The notes: a model not told the origin generated them from the sequence alone. Shown: positions 22,754-34,778, counted from the first letter of the stretch. The stretch is 64,000 nt of DNA from Ampelocalamus luodianensis (GCA_036346255.1 CM070638.1:39246394-39310393), one strand, 5' to 3'. A program made the numbers and translations.

Positions 22754-23740
22754 GTTGCATGAAAGAACCGATGTCAAATGCACAGTATTACATCGCATTG
22801 CATTGCATACACACATGGATGAACAGTAATTTCGAAGAAAAAAAATCTGATGTTGCCTGCCGCGAAGAGCAGACCGGCGCCGCCTTGAAGGCCGCGCCCT
22901 GCAGGCGCCGCCGCCACCTTGAAGGCCGCAAGGACCCCCCTTCCCCGCACCCTGCAGGCGCCGCCGCTGGCCTGTAGCCGAACACGCCGTGCTAGAAGCC
23001 TCCGGCCAACCGTCTTCCCGCACGACGCCAACTCCGGCCCCTGCACGGCCACCTCCTGCAGTAGCAACGCCGCTCCCGACGGCCCGCAGCCGCCGAGCAG
23101 CGCCGGCCCCGCAGCGCCGAAGAAAGAAAAGAAAAAAAAAGAGGGGGAGGAGTGAAAAGGAGGAGGAGGAGATGTGATCGTCGCGTCCCGGCGCCGCACG
23201 CCGGCCCGCTGCCGGCTTGACTCGCGCCGCTCGGCGCTTCCGCCACAGCAGCTTCCGCCGCCGCCTGCGCGCTGCACCGCCGGTCCGCGCGCCTCGCCGT
23301 TGGCCCGCAGCCACCGTGTTCGACCGAGCCATGCCTAGCCGCGCCGGCTTCATTGCGCCTCGCCGACCGCCTCGCACCCACGACGGCCGCCGTGGCCGCG
23401 CGCTGTCGCCTCGGCGCCACCGCCACCCCGCCTTTTGGAGCCGCGCGCCTCCCCACCGGCGTGATGTCTCCGGCCTGCAGTCGGGTAGCCGCGCACCCAT
23501 GAAGGGGTCGCCGCGCGCTGAAGCCGCGGTCGCCGCCGCGCCGCCGGGCCGATTTGCGCCGCGGTGCCGCCGTCGACCAACACCACCGCCAGCACGGGAT
23601 TTCTTCTTCGCCGCCGCACGGAAAACAAAGGTGGAAACCCTAGAAGGGTGCTCTCCCTTTTGTGTTTAGGCGCAATGGGCTATAAAAGGCCGGCCCATGA
23701 AGGCCGGCCCAATTAGTTTCCGGAAAAGAGAAAAAAAAAT
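22754..23740 (+). other. GC-rich leader segment of the copia element
   Basis: 22850-23660 is strikingly C/G-rich, unlike the AT-rich flanks, and has long open frames on several strands, up to 293 codons on the minus strand. These are the expected by-product of few stop codons in GC-rich DNA; their peptides are Arg/Ala-rich without domains. A TATA-like GGCTATAAAAGGCC lies at about 23679. Possible captured host first-exon or promoter DNA. Confidence 0.45.
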
Positions 23741-24188
23741 GGCAATTTTGCAGAAAGGGCCTTGGAGTTTTCATAATTGCGCGCAATTTTTCACGTGTAA
23801 TGAAAATTTTGTGAAAACCCCCTCGGAAAATATGAAAATTACGCGCAATTTCTCTCAGAACTGAGTTTTCGCGTTCTAGCCCCGGAAAGTTGCAGTTTTC
23901 GACGAAAAGTTACTTTTCCAGCAGAAAAGGGCTTCGGGAATCCAAATTTTGCATAATTTTGAATTTTGAAGCATGTTTATTCTTATTATTGTTATTTCTA
24001 TGCAATTTATTTATTGTATTTACTGTTTTGATTATCTGTGATTGTTTATATTGCTTTTAATCACTGGAAATAGCAGTAAATCATGAAAAATGCATAGAAA
24101 AATACGAACACGAACTGGAGTTCAAGAGCATTGTGAGAATTTTGCAACCATTTTATGCAGATTACGCAGAATCCTTTGAACTTTTTGC

Positions 24189-24770
24189 ATGAATACGAAG
24201 ATGATCGCATCACGAATCGAATTCAAGAATCGACCCGAAGATGGCGTAATTTGTATAGAATTTATATCACTCTCCAATTTCTGTGGTAATGTAATCACGA
24301 ATGAGCAAAAGATTGAGAAGACTCTCTACCTTTCACCCGAACGCGGTGCAATCCGCAAGCAACTATCGTCAAGACGGCTACATGAAGTATGCCGAATTAA
24401 TTGACATCATGGAAGTTGTAGAAACTCAAGATGATATTCTAAGAAAGAACTTCATCTCGCAACCATCTCGTAGAAATGTTGGCCATGAAGCCACTGCTAG
24501 CAGCTACAAGGTGATGAAGCCTCTCACAAATGAGAGAAGCAAGAAGGGTACGGTCGTGCGTCGCACATTATTGATTCTTTCCAGTCTAAGAAGGGCAAAT
24601 GATAGCATGAGGCATACCTCGCCATTGCAGGCACAGAGGATCCACATCCATTAGCTGCACTTATGAATGTGAACACCAAGAGCAATTTCCATCATCCTCC
24701 TTTGGACATCGCAGCACCCACACCTAGCGCTCAAAAGGAGAAGATCGCGCATGGAGCCGATTGAGGCAGA
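24189..24770 (+). pseudogene. Copia gag remnant
   Basis: Overlapping frames from 24189 and 24301 fall where copia gag is expected: after the leader and before integrase. No complete zinc knuckle was seen. Assignment rests on position; the peptide itself is too broken to be diagnostic. Confidence 0.35.
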
Positions 24771-25379
24771 AGTTCCTGAATACTTCGCCTATTAGATCTA
24801 GTGCACGCATTGCACTCGAATCTTTTATAGTAACCTGCAGTTGTAATTGAAGCAGAATTATTGAATAATGGTTGCAAGCTTTAGCAGAGCAAAACATTAG
24901 ATTCTTATCATGAGTCCTGCAAGGCTTATTTTCCCGTCTTTATAATAGCAAGTTATGTTCTGATATTTGAAGTATTTTATTTATGTGTTGCTTGTTTTCT
25001 GCTACATATTAATAAAGTACATTATATTAGAACGCGTGTGACACCCTATGGAGGAAGTGTGCTTAGCAGGTAGCGGCACAACGAATACCATCCTGAGAGA
25101 AATGGAAATTTTTCGGTCAATCAACAAGAATGCTGGTAGTCTTACGACAATCGCAGTGCGATACTTGTATAATAGGCTCGTGAAGGGCCATAATTATACT
25201 CCCAATGGGCACAACTTTGGTCATTGAAGAAGACTTGTTGTACTCGTAATCGACTAGAACTCTCAAGGATATTTATGCTAACAGCTTTCGTAGAGACCAA
25301 GAAGAGTATGGTGCAGAATACCGCTCATTACAAAGCGTGAAGAAAGTGAAAAATAGCATTAGAATATCTTCCTTCATAT

Positions 25380-25960
25380 GAAATCGGGCTATACTACACT
25401 AATATTAAGGCACTGCACTGCATCGTCTTGAAAACCATATTTAGAAGCTCTCAACTTTTCTATCTCTCGTATGATAGATTATGCCGCCAGGTCTTAGGAT
25501 AATGAGAGATATAATTAACAATTCACGAGGACATAATATGAATATAAAGAATTTGCCGAATCTGAAGATTTTGTGTGCCCGCATGTGCCACGGGAAATTA
25601 ATTATTAGACCTTTTGCTCAAAGCGAAGGATGAAGTCCCTACATTCTGGGACCGTATCCAGGAGACTTTTTGCAGCCCTATATAGCCCCCGTAAGGGTCA
25701 TTTTAGGTATTTTATGGTGCTCATCGATGCTTCCTCTGAATGGTCGATATATATTTATTGTCTACGAGAAATCATGCTTCAGATAGCTAAATCTCGCAGA
25801 TAATTAAATTAGAAATATTTTTCCCCGATCATTATGAGAAGTCCACCGAATGGACAACGCCGAGAACTTACTCAAAAGCATTTAATGATTATTGCATGAA
25901 AATGGGAATTAAAAGTTGAGCATTCTGCATCGCATGTCCGCACCTGCAATAGACTAGCGT
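25380..25960 (+). pseudogene. Copia integrase remnant
   Basis: Conceptual translation across several frames shows the copia GAG-pre-integrase and integrase-core landmarks: a His/Cys region near 25440-25600 with GKLIIRP, then a WDRIQ...FRYFMVLIDASSEWS segment near 25640-25750 (first catalytic Asp region), then a PNGQRRELTQKHL-like stretch near 25855. Numerous stops and frameshifts rule out function. Integrases insert the retroelement cDNA into the genome. Confidence 0.7.
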
Positions 25961-27229
25961 AACTTTGAAGAATTGTAATTTACCAACTATATGTTGGGGA
26001 CACGCAGCTTCGCCGCAAAGATCTCTCATCAATTTTAGACCGTCGACCTATAACATCCATCCACCTATGCAACTAGCGCAAGGGTCAAGACGAGAACTAC
26101 TCATCTTCGCAGTTTGGTTGCAAGGGTCATATACCTATACCACCACCGCAGCCGAATCAGAATGGGTCTTCCAAAGTCCGGGATATACGTTGGTTATGAG
26201 ACAACATCCATAATCAAGTATTTGGACCATATGACTGGAGATTTGAATAATGCCCAATTCGCTGATAGTACATCAGATGAGGTTAGTTTCCCGTCATTAG
26301 GGGGAGGAAATCAACCCTTGATAATAATATCGGGAAATAATTAAAGTCTAGAAGACAATTGAAATCCAGAAGATAATTGAAATCTATGCATATGACCCGC
26401 GCACTAGTGAAACAAATAGAGAAGTCCAGAAGATAATTGCAGTCCAGAAGATAATTGAATTGAAGTCTAGAAGATCATTGAAGTCCAGAAGATAATAGAT
26501 TTGCAAATATTAGCAAATCAACTGTCAGACCATTTTAGTGATTTGAAGAGCGTGACCAAGTAGCATTTGCTTGTACGCAATGCACCGGAGAGAGTTGAAA
26601 TACCAATGAAGGTATCCCTAATCCCGCCCGCAGGCCTCGTAAGGACGAGAACTCGGCCCTCGAATCCGAAATAACCGGGACGCCTGGTGAAAAAGGATAA
26701 GAAGGACTTGACACACCGATCACCAAGTGCCTCGAACTGTAGGGGAGCCGCTTGAGACTGTATCGGTATGGAATCTTCAGAAAAGACATACCAGAATTGA
26801 ACATCCCCATGAAGGGAGACATCAGTATGGATGTGTGCGCACACATCGGAGCTGAAAAACTAAAGGGACTTGCCCGCAATTGGAAGCAGCGTGAGCAAGT
26901 AAAAGCATTAGAAGAATCGCCTTTGAAGAAACAAGTTATAAAACTTTATGACCTTGGGAGAACCTTTGAATATTACAACAGCCAATGTCGACACTTACTT
27001 TGCAAAGAAACTTGCCACAATCATCAATCTTGATCCAGAGCCTGCATCGCTCGATAAATGAAAGAAAAGATCAAATTGAAAGAAGGCAATAGAAATTGAA
27101 TTATTCTCTCGAATAAAAGAAAGGTGTTTGGGCCTCGTAAGTCGCACGCCCCCTTGTACACCTCGTAGGGCATAAGTGAGTATTTGTTCGAAAGAGAAAT
27201 GAAAAGAAGCAAGGCTCGTTGAATAAGGT

Positions 27230-27660
27230 TTCACCGACATCCGTAAGATGATTATGAAGAAACCTATTCCCCGGTCATGGCGGAACTCCTTTAAATATTT
27301 ATCTCAATGGCAGTGAACTTGAAGTTAGAAGTGAAATTGATGGATGGGGTACCAGCATACCTTTATGAAATATTGGATTCGGACATTTATATGAAGATAC
27401 CTGAATGTATCACTGCCCCGAACCAAAACAGAGCAAATAGAAATATGTATAGTGCGAAACTCAGAAAGTCATTGTACGAACATAAGCAATCAGACAGAAT
27501 GTGGTATAATCGCTTGAAGCGACTTTCTATGCAAGAAAGGCTACACGAACAATGAGAATAATCTCTGTGTATTTATACGACGATCCCAAAATGGATTTTT
27601 GTATAATCTTAGAGTATGAAGATGATCTGAATATCATCGGAACCCTGAAGGGATATTAGT
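27230..27660 (+). pseudogene. Copia reverse transcriptase remnant
   Basis: 27307-27555 encodes AYLYEILDSDIYMKIPECIT and KSLYEHKQSDRMWYNRL, the conserved copia RT region between motifs. Near 27610-27640 the catalytic box reads YEDD where functional copia has YVDD. Surrounding frames are broken. The domain would copy RNA into DNA in virus-like particles. Confidence 0.75.
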
Positions 27661-27839
27661 ACACCAGTCAACCTACACTCAGAAGGTGTTAGAAAGGTTT
27701 GACTTTGAGAAGGCATACCCTTTGAAAGTGTTAATGGTCGGGAGATCTTTGCAGCAAGACAAGAACCCGTACAGATCCAGAAAAGAGGGGGAGGAAGTCC
27801 TGGGACTGGAATTCCCACACTTAAGTGCAATAGAAGCAC

Positions 27840-28500
27840 TTATGTATTGAACAAACTGTACTAGACCGGGCATTGCATTTGCCGTGAACCTATTAGCAAG
27901 GTATAGTACAAAACCTACCAAAGGCATTGGCAGGGAATGAAGGACATCTTCCGATACCTCTAAGGAAGCAAAGAACTTGGTCTGTTCTACAGAAAGAACC
28001 AAGACCTTTATATCACTGGCTATGCATATAACGGGTACCTGTAGGATCCGCATACAGCCAAATTGCAAACGTGCTATAAACTCCATGTGGTGGAACTGCA
28101 ATTCCATGGAAACCGTCTAAGCAGAGTCTTGTACCGACTTCGAACGGACCACTCGGAAACAATAGCACTACACGAGGCCTCACGAGAATGTGCTTGGCTT
28201 CGGCGGATGATTCACCACATCCAGCAGACATGTGGATTGAATACCGCACTAACCCCCACTATTATCTATGAAGATAAATGCAGCTTGTGTTGTACAAGTA
28301 CTGATGGGTTATGTGAAGAATCCTCTCACAAAGCATATCAACCTCAAGTTCTTCTATGCTCATGAATTGCAAAAGATGAACGTATTTAAAGTACTGCATA
28401 CTAAGTCGTATGAGAATCTTGCAGATTTATTCACTAAGTCACTTCCAGCGTCTAACTTTGAAAGATGCATATGTGAATTAGAATGATGAGACTTAGAGAA
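27840..28500 (+). pseudogene. Copia RNase H domain remnant
   Basis: About 27860-28020 encodes TRPGIAFAVNLLARYSTKPT and ELGLFYRKNQDLYITGYA. 28160-28300 gives a SRECAWLRRMIHHIQQTCGL-like stretch, and 28380-28486 the typical copia C-terminus (KSYENLADLFTKSLPASNFE). Frames shift at least twice. After the stop come a 3' untranslated region and the polypurine tract next to the 3' LTR. Confidence 0.75.
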
Positions 28501-28784
28501 GTGCAGAATTCAAGGGGAGAACCTTCACGAACTCATTATTAAAGCTTGATCATGAAGATTGAGTACCTAAAGAATAAATCCAGAAGATTAAATGAAATTG
28601 GGTGGATTGTACTCTTTTTCCCTTGACGAGTTTTCCTGAAGTTTCTCGGTTAAGGTTTTTAATGAGGCAATTCGTGCATCACAGCAGAACATGTATCATG
28701 CACTCTTTCTCCAAATTTTTCCCACTGGGTTTTTATGGAGTTTTGACGAGACATGAACATGAAGGATGGGTGCCCAAGGGGGAG

Positions 28785-29056
28785 TGTTGGGAAACCATGG
28801 GCCTGACCCTGCAGTCGGCTCATTAGTGGGCGCCCCATCCCAAACCCTAGCAGGGTCGTAGCCTATAAATAGGGGGTACTATTCATTGTAAATGATTGAT
28901 CGATAGATAAAGGAATAAAGAGAAGCAAGACGCCCCCTATATCTCTGTGTTCAATCTCTTATTCTGTTCTTGTTGTTCATGCATTGTTCTTACGATTCTA
29001 CACTTGTCTACGAGGTAATCGTTCGGACTGGACTCGCCAGCGACGGTTCCTCAACA
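28785..29056 (+). repeat. 3' LTR of the copia element
   Basis: 272 bp, nearly identical to 12978-13250, with a handful of substitutions and one or two single-base indels. Followed by the TTCTA duplication. Confidence 0.93.
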
Positions 29057-30694
29057 TTCTAGACTCCACCTAGAGTACCACCACAGAGCGGCGTGTTCCG
29101 CATATCATTGTCTTGCAACTTAAATCTAGTTTTAATTACAAAACCTACCACTTGATCTCATCGGTCCCACATATCAGTGACTCACTAGTCGCAAACAAAG
29201 TCATTAGCAGTAATCTTAATCCAAATGTTGCGGGGCCTGCTTGACAGAGAGAGAAGCAAAGGCAGAGCTTGCCGAGCTCACCGACGGCGAAGGATCCGAT
29301 TATTTAGAAAGCTTCGTATCAAAAACGCACTGCCGGTAACAGGTCAGAGAGAGGCCTGGCCCGTAAGCTAAATCAGATGATACGATTACATCACTGGAAT
29401 GAAATTTTCTACATGATTAATATAAAGCTCATATTGGTGTTGACAATAGCGGAAAATTTAACAAAGGCAGTTCCTAAAGCTAATCGGACTCCTAAGGAAA
29501 AGAAATCAGAATGTGCCATTCCAGCGGCGGCGGGGGATCAACTGAAATCTGAAGGTAGAAATTAATTAAGGGATCTGAATCCCATGTGAAGGTTTTATCC
29601 GAAAGAGAAGAATGATTTAGGTACCTTAATTTCCAAGTGTAGATCTCTAGCAACCATACAATTGATGGAACAGTATTTCAGATTGAAGATAAAATCAAAC
29701 ACTGTAGCAATCAAGTTAGAACTAAATAATGGAACCCAAATGGAGAGAGATCGAGAGAGAGGACCAGCTGAGGGACGATCACCGTGGCTAGGCTCAAGAG
29801 GCTGGGCACAGGGACAGCCGTCAGCAACGGTAGATTCGTGCTCTGATCGCGAGTAACCAAAGAAACACTAGCCAGACGCGATGTCGAGCGAGTGGAATAA
29901 AAGCCATGAACCTGACTGCTCGACTAACCTCTGCGGTTATATCACTCAATGCTCGTCTAAAGGCTAAGAACAATAGGGATGATGTGGTTGCATAAGAGAA
30001 GAGAGAATTAACAATAACTACAGTTAGTGGGGATCACTTGTATAGTATTATAGGATTAAGATAAGCTAATTCCCGTTCCGGCTCCCATCAGTAAATGGCT
30101 CAGATCATGAATTCAAACTTTGATCATTTTCAAAGGTCTCAGATACAAAATTGTTTTTTAAAAATTGCAGAGTGTGCTTGTGTATTACTGAATTGTGACA
30201 ATCAAAACATAGTTTTAATTAAGTACCGTGTTTATTGATATGCAATAAGGAATTCGGAGGATCTTGTTTTTTCTTATTAGAGAGAAGGGGACGGTCTTTT
30301 TGTACTGATGGTGCATACATATACTGCTTATTCCTACAAGCAAGATTTATGCAGCTTTACTGCCAGGTTCTACCAATCTTGCGAGCAACAAAATATCACT
30401 ACTAGATTAACTCAAGTGTGGAGAAACATTGACGTTAGCTGTTGGTCCTACAATACAAAATGAGATAATCATAGGCAAATCACAAATGAAGGAAGCATCA
30501 GCAGAGATAAGATACGCAACAAGTCAATAAAGTGACACATTTGTGATCAAGAAGTTGTACCCCATTACTTGAGGTGATATTACTTGTAAACAATAATCAC
30601 TGAGGATCAGTTTGGTGCACCATCTTTTCTGACCAAAATAAGTCGACTAGCTAGCATGGAGGGTCCCATCTTTTTATTAAGTATAAATGCAGAC

Positions 30695-30872
30695 ACACAC
30701 TACACACAGTACCCACGCACACTCGCGTGTTTGTCCCGTGCACACGCTATGAATTTATCGGAGACAACTAAGACCTCAGCAGAACACACTACACACAGTA
30801 CCCACGCACACGCGCGTGTTTGTCCCGTGCACACGCTATGAATTTATCGGAGACAACTAAGACCTCAACAGA
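30695..30872. repeat. 89-bp tandem duplication in copy B
   Basis: The word ACACACTACACACAGTACCC recurs at 30695 and 30784, and the following sequence through CTATGAATTTATCGGAGACAACTAAGACC is repeated. Copy A has only one unit (from about 11448), so the duplication postdates the A/B split, or A lost one unit. Confidence 0.9.
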
Positions 30873-30951
30873 ACACAGGCACACATTTGTCCTACTAAAC
30901 ACGCACACATGTGTATACTTCTAAAATCGGTAGGCAGCAACGCCAAGTCTG

Positions 30952-31010
30952 GGACTCGAATCCTTGTGGGCTGGGTGCATCACACACCTGCACGCCTAGC
31001 CATCTGGCCA
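30952..31010 (-). ncRNA. tRNA-like (SINE-type) A/B-box sequence in copy B
   Basis: On the minus strand TGGCCAGATGG (31010-31000) fits the A-box consensus and GGATTCGAGTCC (30963-30952) fits the B box, spaced about as in tRNA genes. Embedded in the duplicated segment; more intact than in copy A. Likely the head of a tRNA-derived SINE; the SINE tail was not defined. Confidence 0.4.
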
Positions 31011-31456
31011 CAAGTCAGCTTCCTAGTTTCATCTTTTTTTGGGGTGCAGCTTGGTCTATTTGTTGATTTCCCTTCTTTTAGAAAAGGTTTGCATATGCAT
31101 TTTATTTGGCTGGTATTTGACAGAGCAACAGCAAGAATATTACCACTAGAATGCTGCAGTTGCCAATTGTTTTTGTTAGTCCAAGGAGAATGACGCCCAA
31201 TTTTCTTGCCAAGCGGGAAGAAAAAGACGACCTCTCCAAATCCACACACAAGTAAAGTAAAGCTCTAGTCCCAGCTAGGAAGGTGGGGAAAGCACCCATG
31301 GTACCACAGGGATCAGGGACAAGGAACAAAATCTCTCCCCCGTTTTGTTTAATCCTTGTGCAGGGCAAGACAAGGACAGGAACACCTCTTGCTATCCCCA
31401 GACAGAACAAAAACGAGGCCAGAGCGCGCGACATCAAAACACGGTGCTAACCCTAA

Positions 31457-31783
31457 ACTAATCGCCCGGCTGCTCTAAACAAGAATAATGATCACTTCCC
31501 GAGGATCGCCCTGCTAGCTGGCCGAGATTCGGCTGAGATACCTGAAAATGAACCTGAACCATCTGTTGGAGTAGAGATAGAAGGAAAGAAATTAAAGGAG
31601 ACTCTTGTGCAAAACTGTATGTCAATGGCTACTCAGAATCAGAATGTCGCCTTCCTTTGGACGCGTGCCACGATTCTTCTTCTTCTTCCATCGCGGTGCG
31701 ACTTGATTTGTTCCTTGTCTGAGGTGAGAGAAGTCGCTTGCTTCAGGTGGGATCGAGTATCAGATACGCCGTGCCCTTTGTGA
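31457..31783 (+). other. Open frame of about 108 codons without early ATG, exon-like
   Basis: From the TAA at 31454 to the TGA at 31781-31783 the frame stays open. It includes FPRIALLAGRDSAEIPENEP, EGKKLKETLVQNCMSMATQN and AFLWTRATILLLLPSRCD. It crosses the end of the duplicated segment at 31495. The composition is protein-like but I recognise no family, and an ATG appears only at 31619. It could be an internal exon of a lost gene or a chance frame. Confidence 0.25.
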
Positions 31784-31927
31784 TGGCGACAAGTAGTGGA
31801 TATATAAAATTGGTTGGCTCTGTTTGTATACTGTGTGTAGTTGCTCGAGCTTTTTCGTGGCACTGTGGTCGGGAGGCTAGAGGCACGGTCATGTGCCGCA
31901 TCTTGGGTCGTTGGATCAAAGCTCCCG

Positions 31928-32029
31928 GCAGCCCACATGTTTCGATAACCCGCTCAGTATCCTCCGCCTTCAAAATTGGCAGCCCACGTGTTTCGATTAC
32001 CCGCTCAATATCCTCCGCCTTCACATTTT
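31928..32029. repeat. 51-bp tandem duplication
   Basis: GCAGCCCACATGTTTCGATAACCCGC at 31928 is repeated with four or so changes from 31979 (CCCACGTGTTTCGATTACC). Confidence 0.9.
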
Positions 32030-33830
32030 GAAGGAGCAGGTGCCATTCGCTCCATCCGGGGTATCAAATGCAAAAGCAAAAGACATGGGTTGGGGTTATT
32101 GTCATACGCCGGGCTGGGCTGGTTCTTGAAAAGCCCAGCCCAAAGCACACAAATGCCTGGAAATTCTACTTCTTCTTTTTTTGAAATAAGATACTTTGTA
32201 TTATTTTTATTGGGCTTTAGTTCGGACAGGCAGGTCGAAAAATAGGCCCCAAGCCCAGAAAATTCGGGCCGGGCCGGGCAGGGCTACTCATGAACTGTTA
32301 CATGGGTGAATGCACAACACTGTAGCTTACAATAAAGCATACATGATGATCTGTAAAAAATGATGCTAAGAACATCTAAAATGCATGGTAGCTTTCAGTA
32401 ATAGATGTATAAAAAGTGCGCATCACATCAGTCTTTACCAAAAAAAAAAAAACCCTTCAATTCCAACGTATTGTAGCTTTAGAATGGCTCCACAAGAGCT
32501 ATAGCGAAACTACGACACTTATCTTCATTGCTCTCGGGAAGGAGATCGGCAGATCGCCCCAAGCTGGGCCCATATCATTTAATCCAACCTATGCTAGCTT
32601 CATTAAGCAACCGTCAATTCTCTTTGATTTGCTCTCTCTTTCCTACATAGATGGCTATAGCTACTATCCAGTGGCCCATCGGGGATATTCTAAGTGATGT
32701 GATAATGGGTGTTCCGATATTTCGATGAGAAAAATAACTCGATTTGGTGGAGACGACTCTCATGATTCGACTACCAATCGTACACGATCAATATATTCGC
32801 AATCGCTGAACCAACTCTATGATTATTATCGACCTTTCTAGAAGCACGATCGATCTTGCTAGAAACACGATCGATCTGACTACGAAGGTCTATTCCTACA
32901 TGCAATCGAATAATACACAAGAACAAGATAATAAACAATATGAAATTGCGAATAAGAATTAAGATTGTATTGATAAGTGGGGTTCCAAATAACAATGTCG
33001 TTCTTGATCTCGTCGAACAAGAGGACAATGTATAAAGTAGCAAAGCTAAACATCAATCTAACAAAACCCACCAAACCTTAAGGGTGACAGCTACAATGTA
33101 TAGGAGGAAGAAGGGAAGGGGGCGTATTGTTCACACGTGAACAGTACTGGCGGCCCAAGAGAGGGGCGGCTAAGGAGGTGGCTGACCCAAATAACCTAAA
33201 TGGTGATTTCCCTTTGAGCCCAATAATTGATACAAGGTTTTCGGCCCAATGTGAGGTGACACAACACCATATATAAGTGAAGTAAATTCGTTGACCCGTT
33301 GGAGTAGAGTTTGACGCAACTGAATTGGTGAAAGTAGAGTAGCCCGATTGGAGGTGGAGTAGCGGTCATATCCGGAGCGTTGATATCCTCATCACTAAGA
33401 GCGAGCAATGACACTTTCCTCGTAGCTATTTTTTCCTGTAAGTTTTTTTCATTACAAGAAAGACGTATATATACACACATCATTATAAATGCACACCACA
33501 CGCACACACATATGAGTGTGTATTCTTAGCACACGTCTAGAATAATGGAGACTAGAAATAAATCCACACTCTCACGATGTAATACATGTTTTGATTTTCA
33601 TTGGTGCTTGTCCTAGAAAACGTGCTTCCTCACTAAATGTAAGTTACCGTTGGATTCAAACAGTCAAGATTTTAAAATTTTCATCAATCATATACATAGA
33701 TTGAGCATATGATAAAAATGTCATTATATTTGCCTTGGAAAATAATTCCCCCGTTTTGCATTATAATATTTATTATTGTTACTAGTATATTTTATCAAAA
33801 ACAATAATCGAAGTCTGAAGATGCTGAAAG
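32030..33830. other. Unassigned intergenic sequence
   Basis: Contains GGGCCGGGCCGGGCAGGGC-type G/C words at 32262-32285, frequent in grass transposon remnants; an A-run at 32442-32453; and AT-rich sequence with chance frames. 32816-32880 repeats GATCGATCT and CTAGAA. No gene or bounded element was identified. Confidence 0.4.
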
Positions 33831-34240
33831 TTTTTTTTTTTGAAAAAGGCAAAGCCTAGCTTTTATAGAAAGCCAAATAAAAGAGTTCATACAGATCATT
33901 TCTGACCTACACACTGGGTTACCAGCTTACAATAAAGAGCTAACAGAAAAGAGATCTCGAAGAGATCAACAACCACCTGGGATCAAGAAGCAGTCAAGCT
34001 AATTATAACTAGAAGCTAATAAGAGGCTACACCTGATAAAAGTTGACAAACTGAAGCTACAAACCAGCTGACTAATACAACCAACAAAGTATATTACAAA
34101 ATTCAACACGTCTACTCCAGAAAAAGCTCCAGTCAGCACATCAAAAGAGCAGAAGATCAGCCTTCTTGTATATCACAAAAACTTCTCAACCAGACTTCCA
34201 ACCGGTTAGTCACCCTGTCCATTTTCCTCCTATCCTCTTC
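33831..34240 (-). mobile_element. Probable truncated LINE 3' end
   Basis: On the minus strand the segment ends TTTCTATAAAAGCTAGGCTTTGCCTTTTTC followed by a run of 11 A. This form (AATAAAAGC..GGCTTTGCC..TTTC-polyA) is familiar at the 3' end of plant LINEs. No reverse transcriptase remains, so only 3' UTR-like sequence is present. A convincing target duplication was not found. It could alternatively be another poly-A retroposon. Confidence 0.4.
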
Positions 34241-34483
34241 CTTGATAATAACTTAAGTAGGTGAAAGTAAAAAAAAGACCCATATTTACTGACGGAGAGA
34301 GCATTACAGTGTGAATTATTTGATAATAACTTAAGTAGGTGATATGCTTTCGGATATGCAAGAAATCACATGACCGATTCATACCAGGCAAGTTAGTTTT
34401 TTTTTTCTCCGGAAAAGTCAGGTCTATTTTGTAGCTCACGTTTGTGAAAGGAGAGAAAACAATAGAACATTTCTTACTGAGTA

Positions 34484-34739
34484 CTCTCTCCGTTTTTAAA
34501 TACATGATGTTTGACCAAACGTACAATCAAACTTATATAACTTTGACCATTACTTTTCATATGATTTTGTTAGTAAAAAATTACAAAATTATTATATTAT
34601 GAAAATATTTATCATGACAAATCTAATGATACTATTCACTCATGATCAATCTAAATAGTTTTTCATATATTATTAGTCAAAGTTAGATAAATTTGACTGC
34701 ACGCTTGGTCAAACGTCATGTATTTAAAAACGGAAGGAG
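34484..34739. mobile_element. Stowaway MITE (Tc1/mariner-type), 256 bp
   Basis: Terminal inverted repeats CTCTCTCCGTTTTTAAATACATGA (left) and TCATGTATTTAAAAACGGAAGGAG (right) match the Stowaway consensus CTCCCTCCGT. The element is flanked by TA (34482-34483 and 34740-34741), the exact target of this group. The interior is AT-rich and non-coding. Mobilised in trans by mariner-like transposases. Confidence 0.95.
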
Positions 34740-34778
34740 TATTTCATACCCAAGTAGAGAACAAGGTAAATAAAAAAA

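Larger units (their letters stand above)
12978..29056 (+). mobile_element. Ty1-copia LTR retrotransposon, degenerate, with a nested gypsy element
   Basis: LTRs at 12978-13250 and 28785-29056 begin TGTTGGGAAACC and end GGTTCCTCAACA. The element is flanked by TTCTA at 12973-12977 and 29057-29061. A polypurine tract (AAGGGGGAG) directly precedes the 3' LTR at 28785. The interior contains, in order, leader, gag remnant, integrase, reverse transcriptase and RNase H, all on the plus strand: the integrase-before-RT order of copia elements. Without the 9.2-kb gypsy insertion it measures about 6.9 kb. All coding parts carry stops or frameshifts, so it is not autonomous. Confidence 0.95.
29057..31495. 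repeat. Segmental duplication, copy B, right part
   Basis: Continues copy A from 10465 onward. Contains sequence missing from A (for example 29940-30420 and 30445-30530) and an 89-bp tandem duplication at 30695-30872. Ends AATGATCAC at 31495, where A meets the CACTA terminus and B continues into unique sequence. Confidence 0.85.

Noticed and set aside
22619..23500. A 293-codon frame on the minus strand and several overlapping frames
   Set aside because: They lie in a GC-rich segment where stops are rare on all strands. Peptides are Arg/Ala/Gly-rich without domains, and part overlaps the gypsy LTR end.
32416..32697. Possible organellar DNA insert, suggested by the peptide SFNPTYASFIKQPSI
   Set aside because: I could not match it to any chloroplast or mitochondrial gene with confidence. 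A similarity search would be needed.
34241..34343. Direct repeat TTGATAATAACTTAAGTAGGTGA at 34241 and 34320 as a possible target duplication
   Set aside because: The 57-bp interval between copies has no element-like ends. A simple local duplication is more likely.
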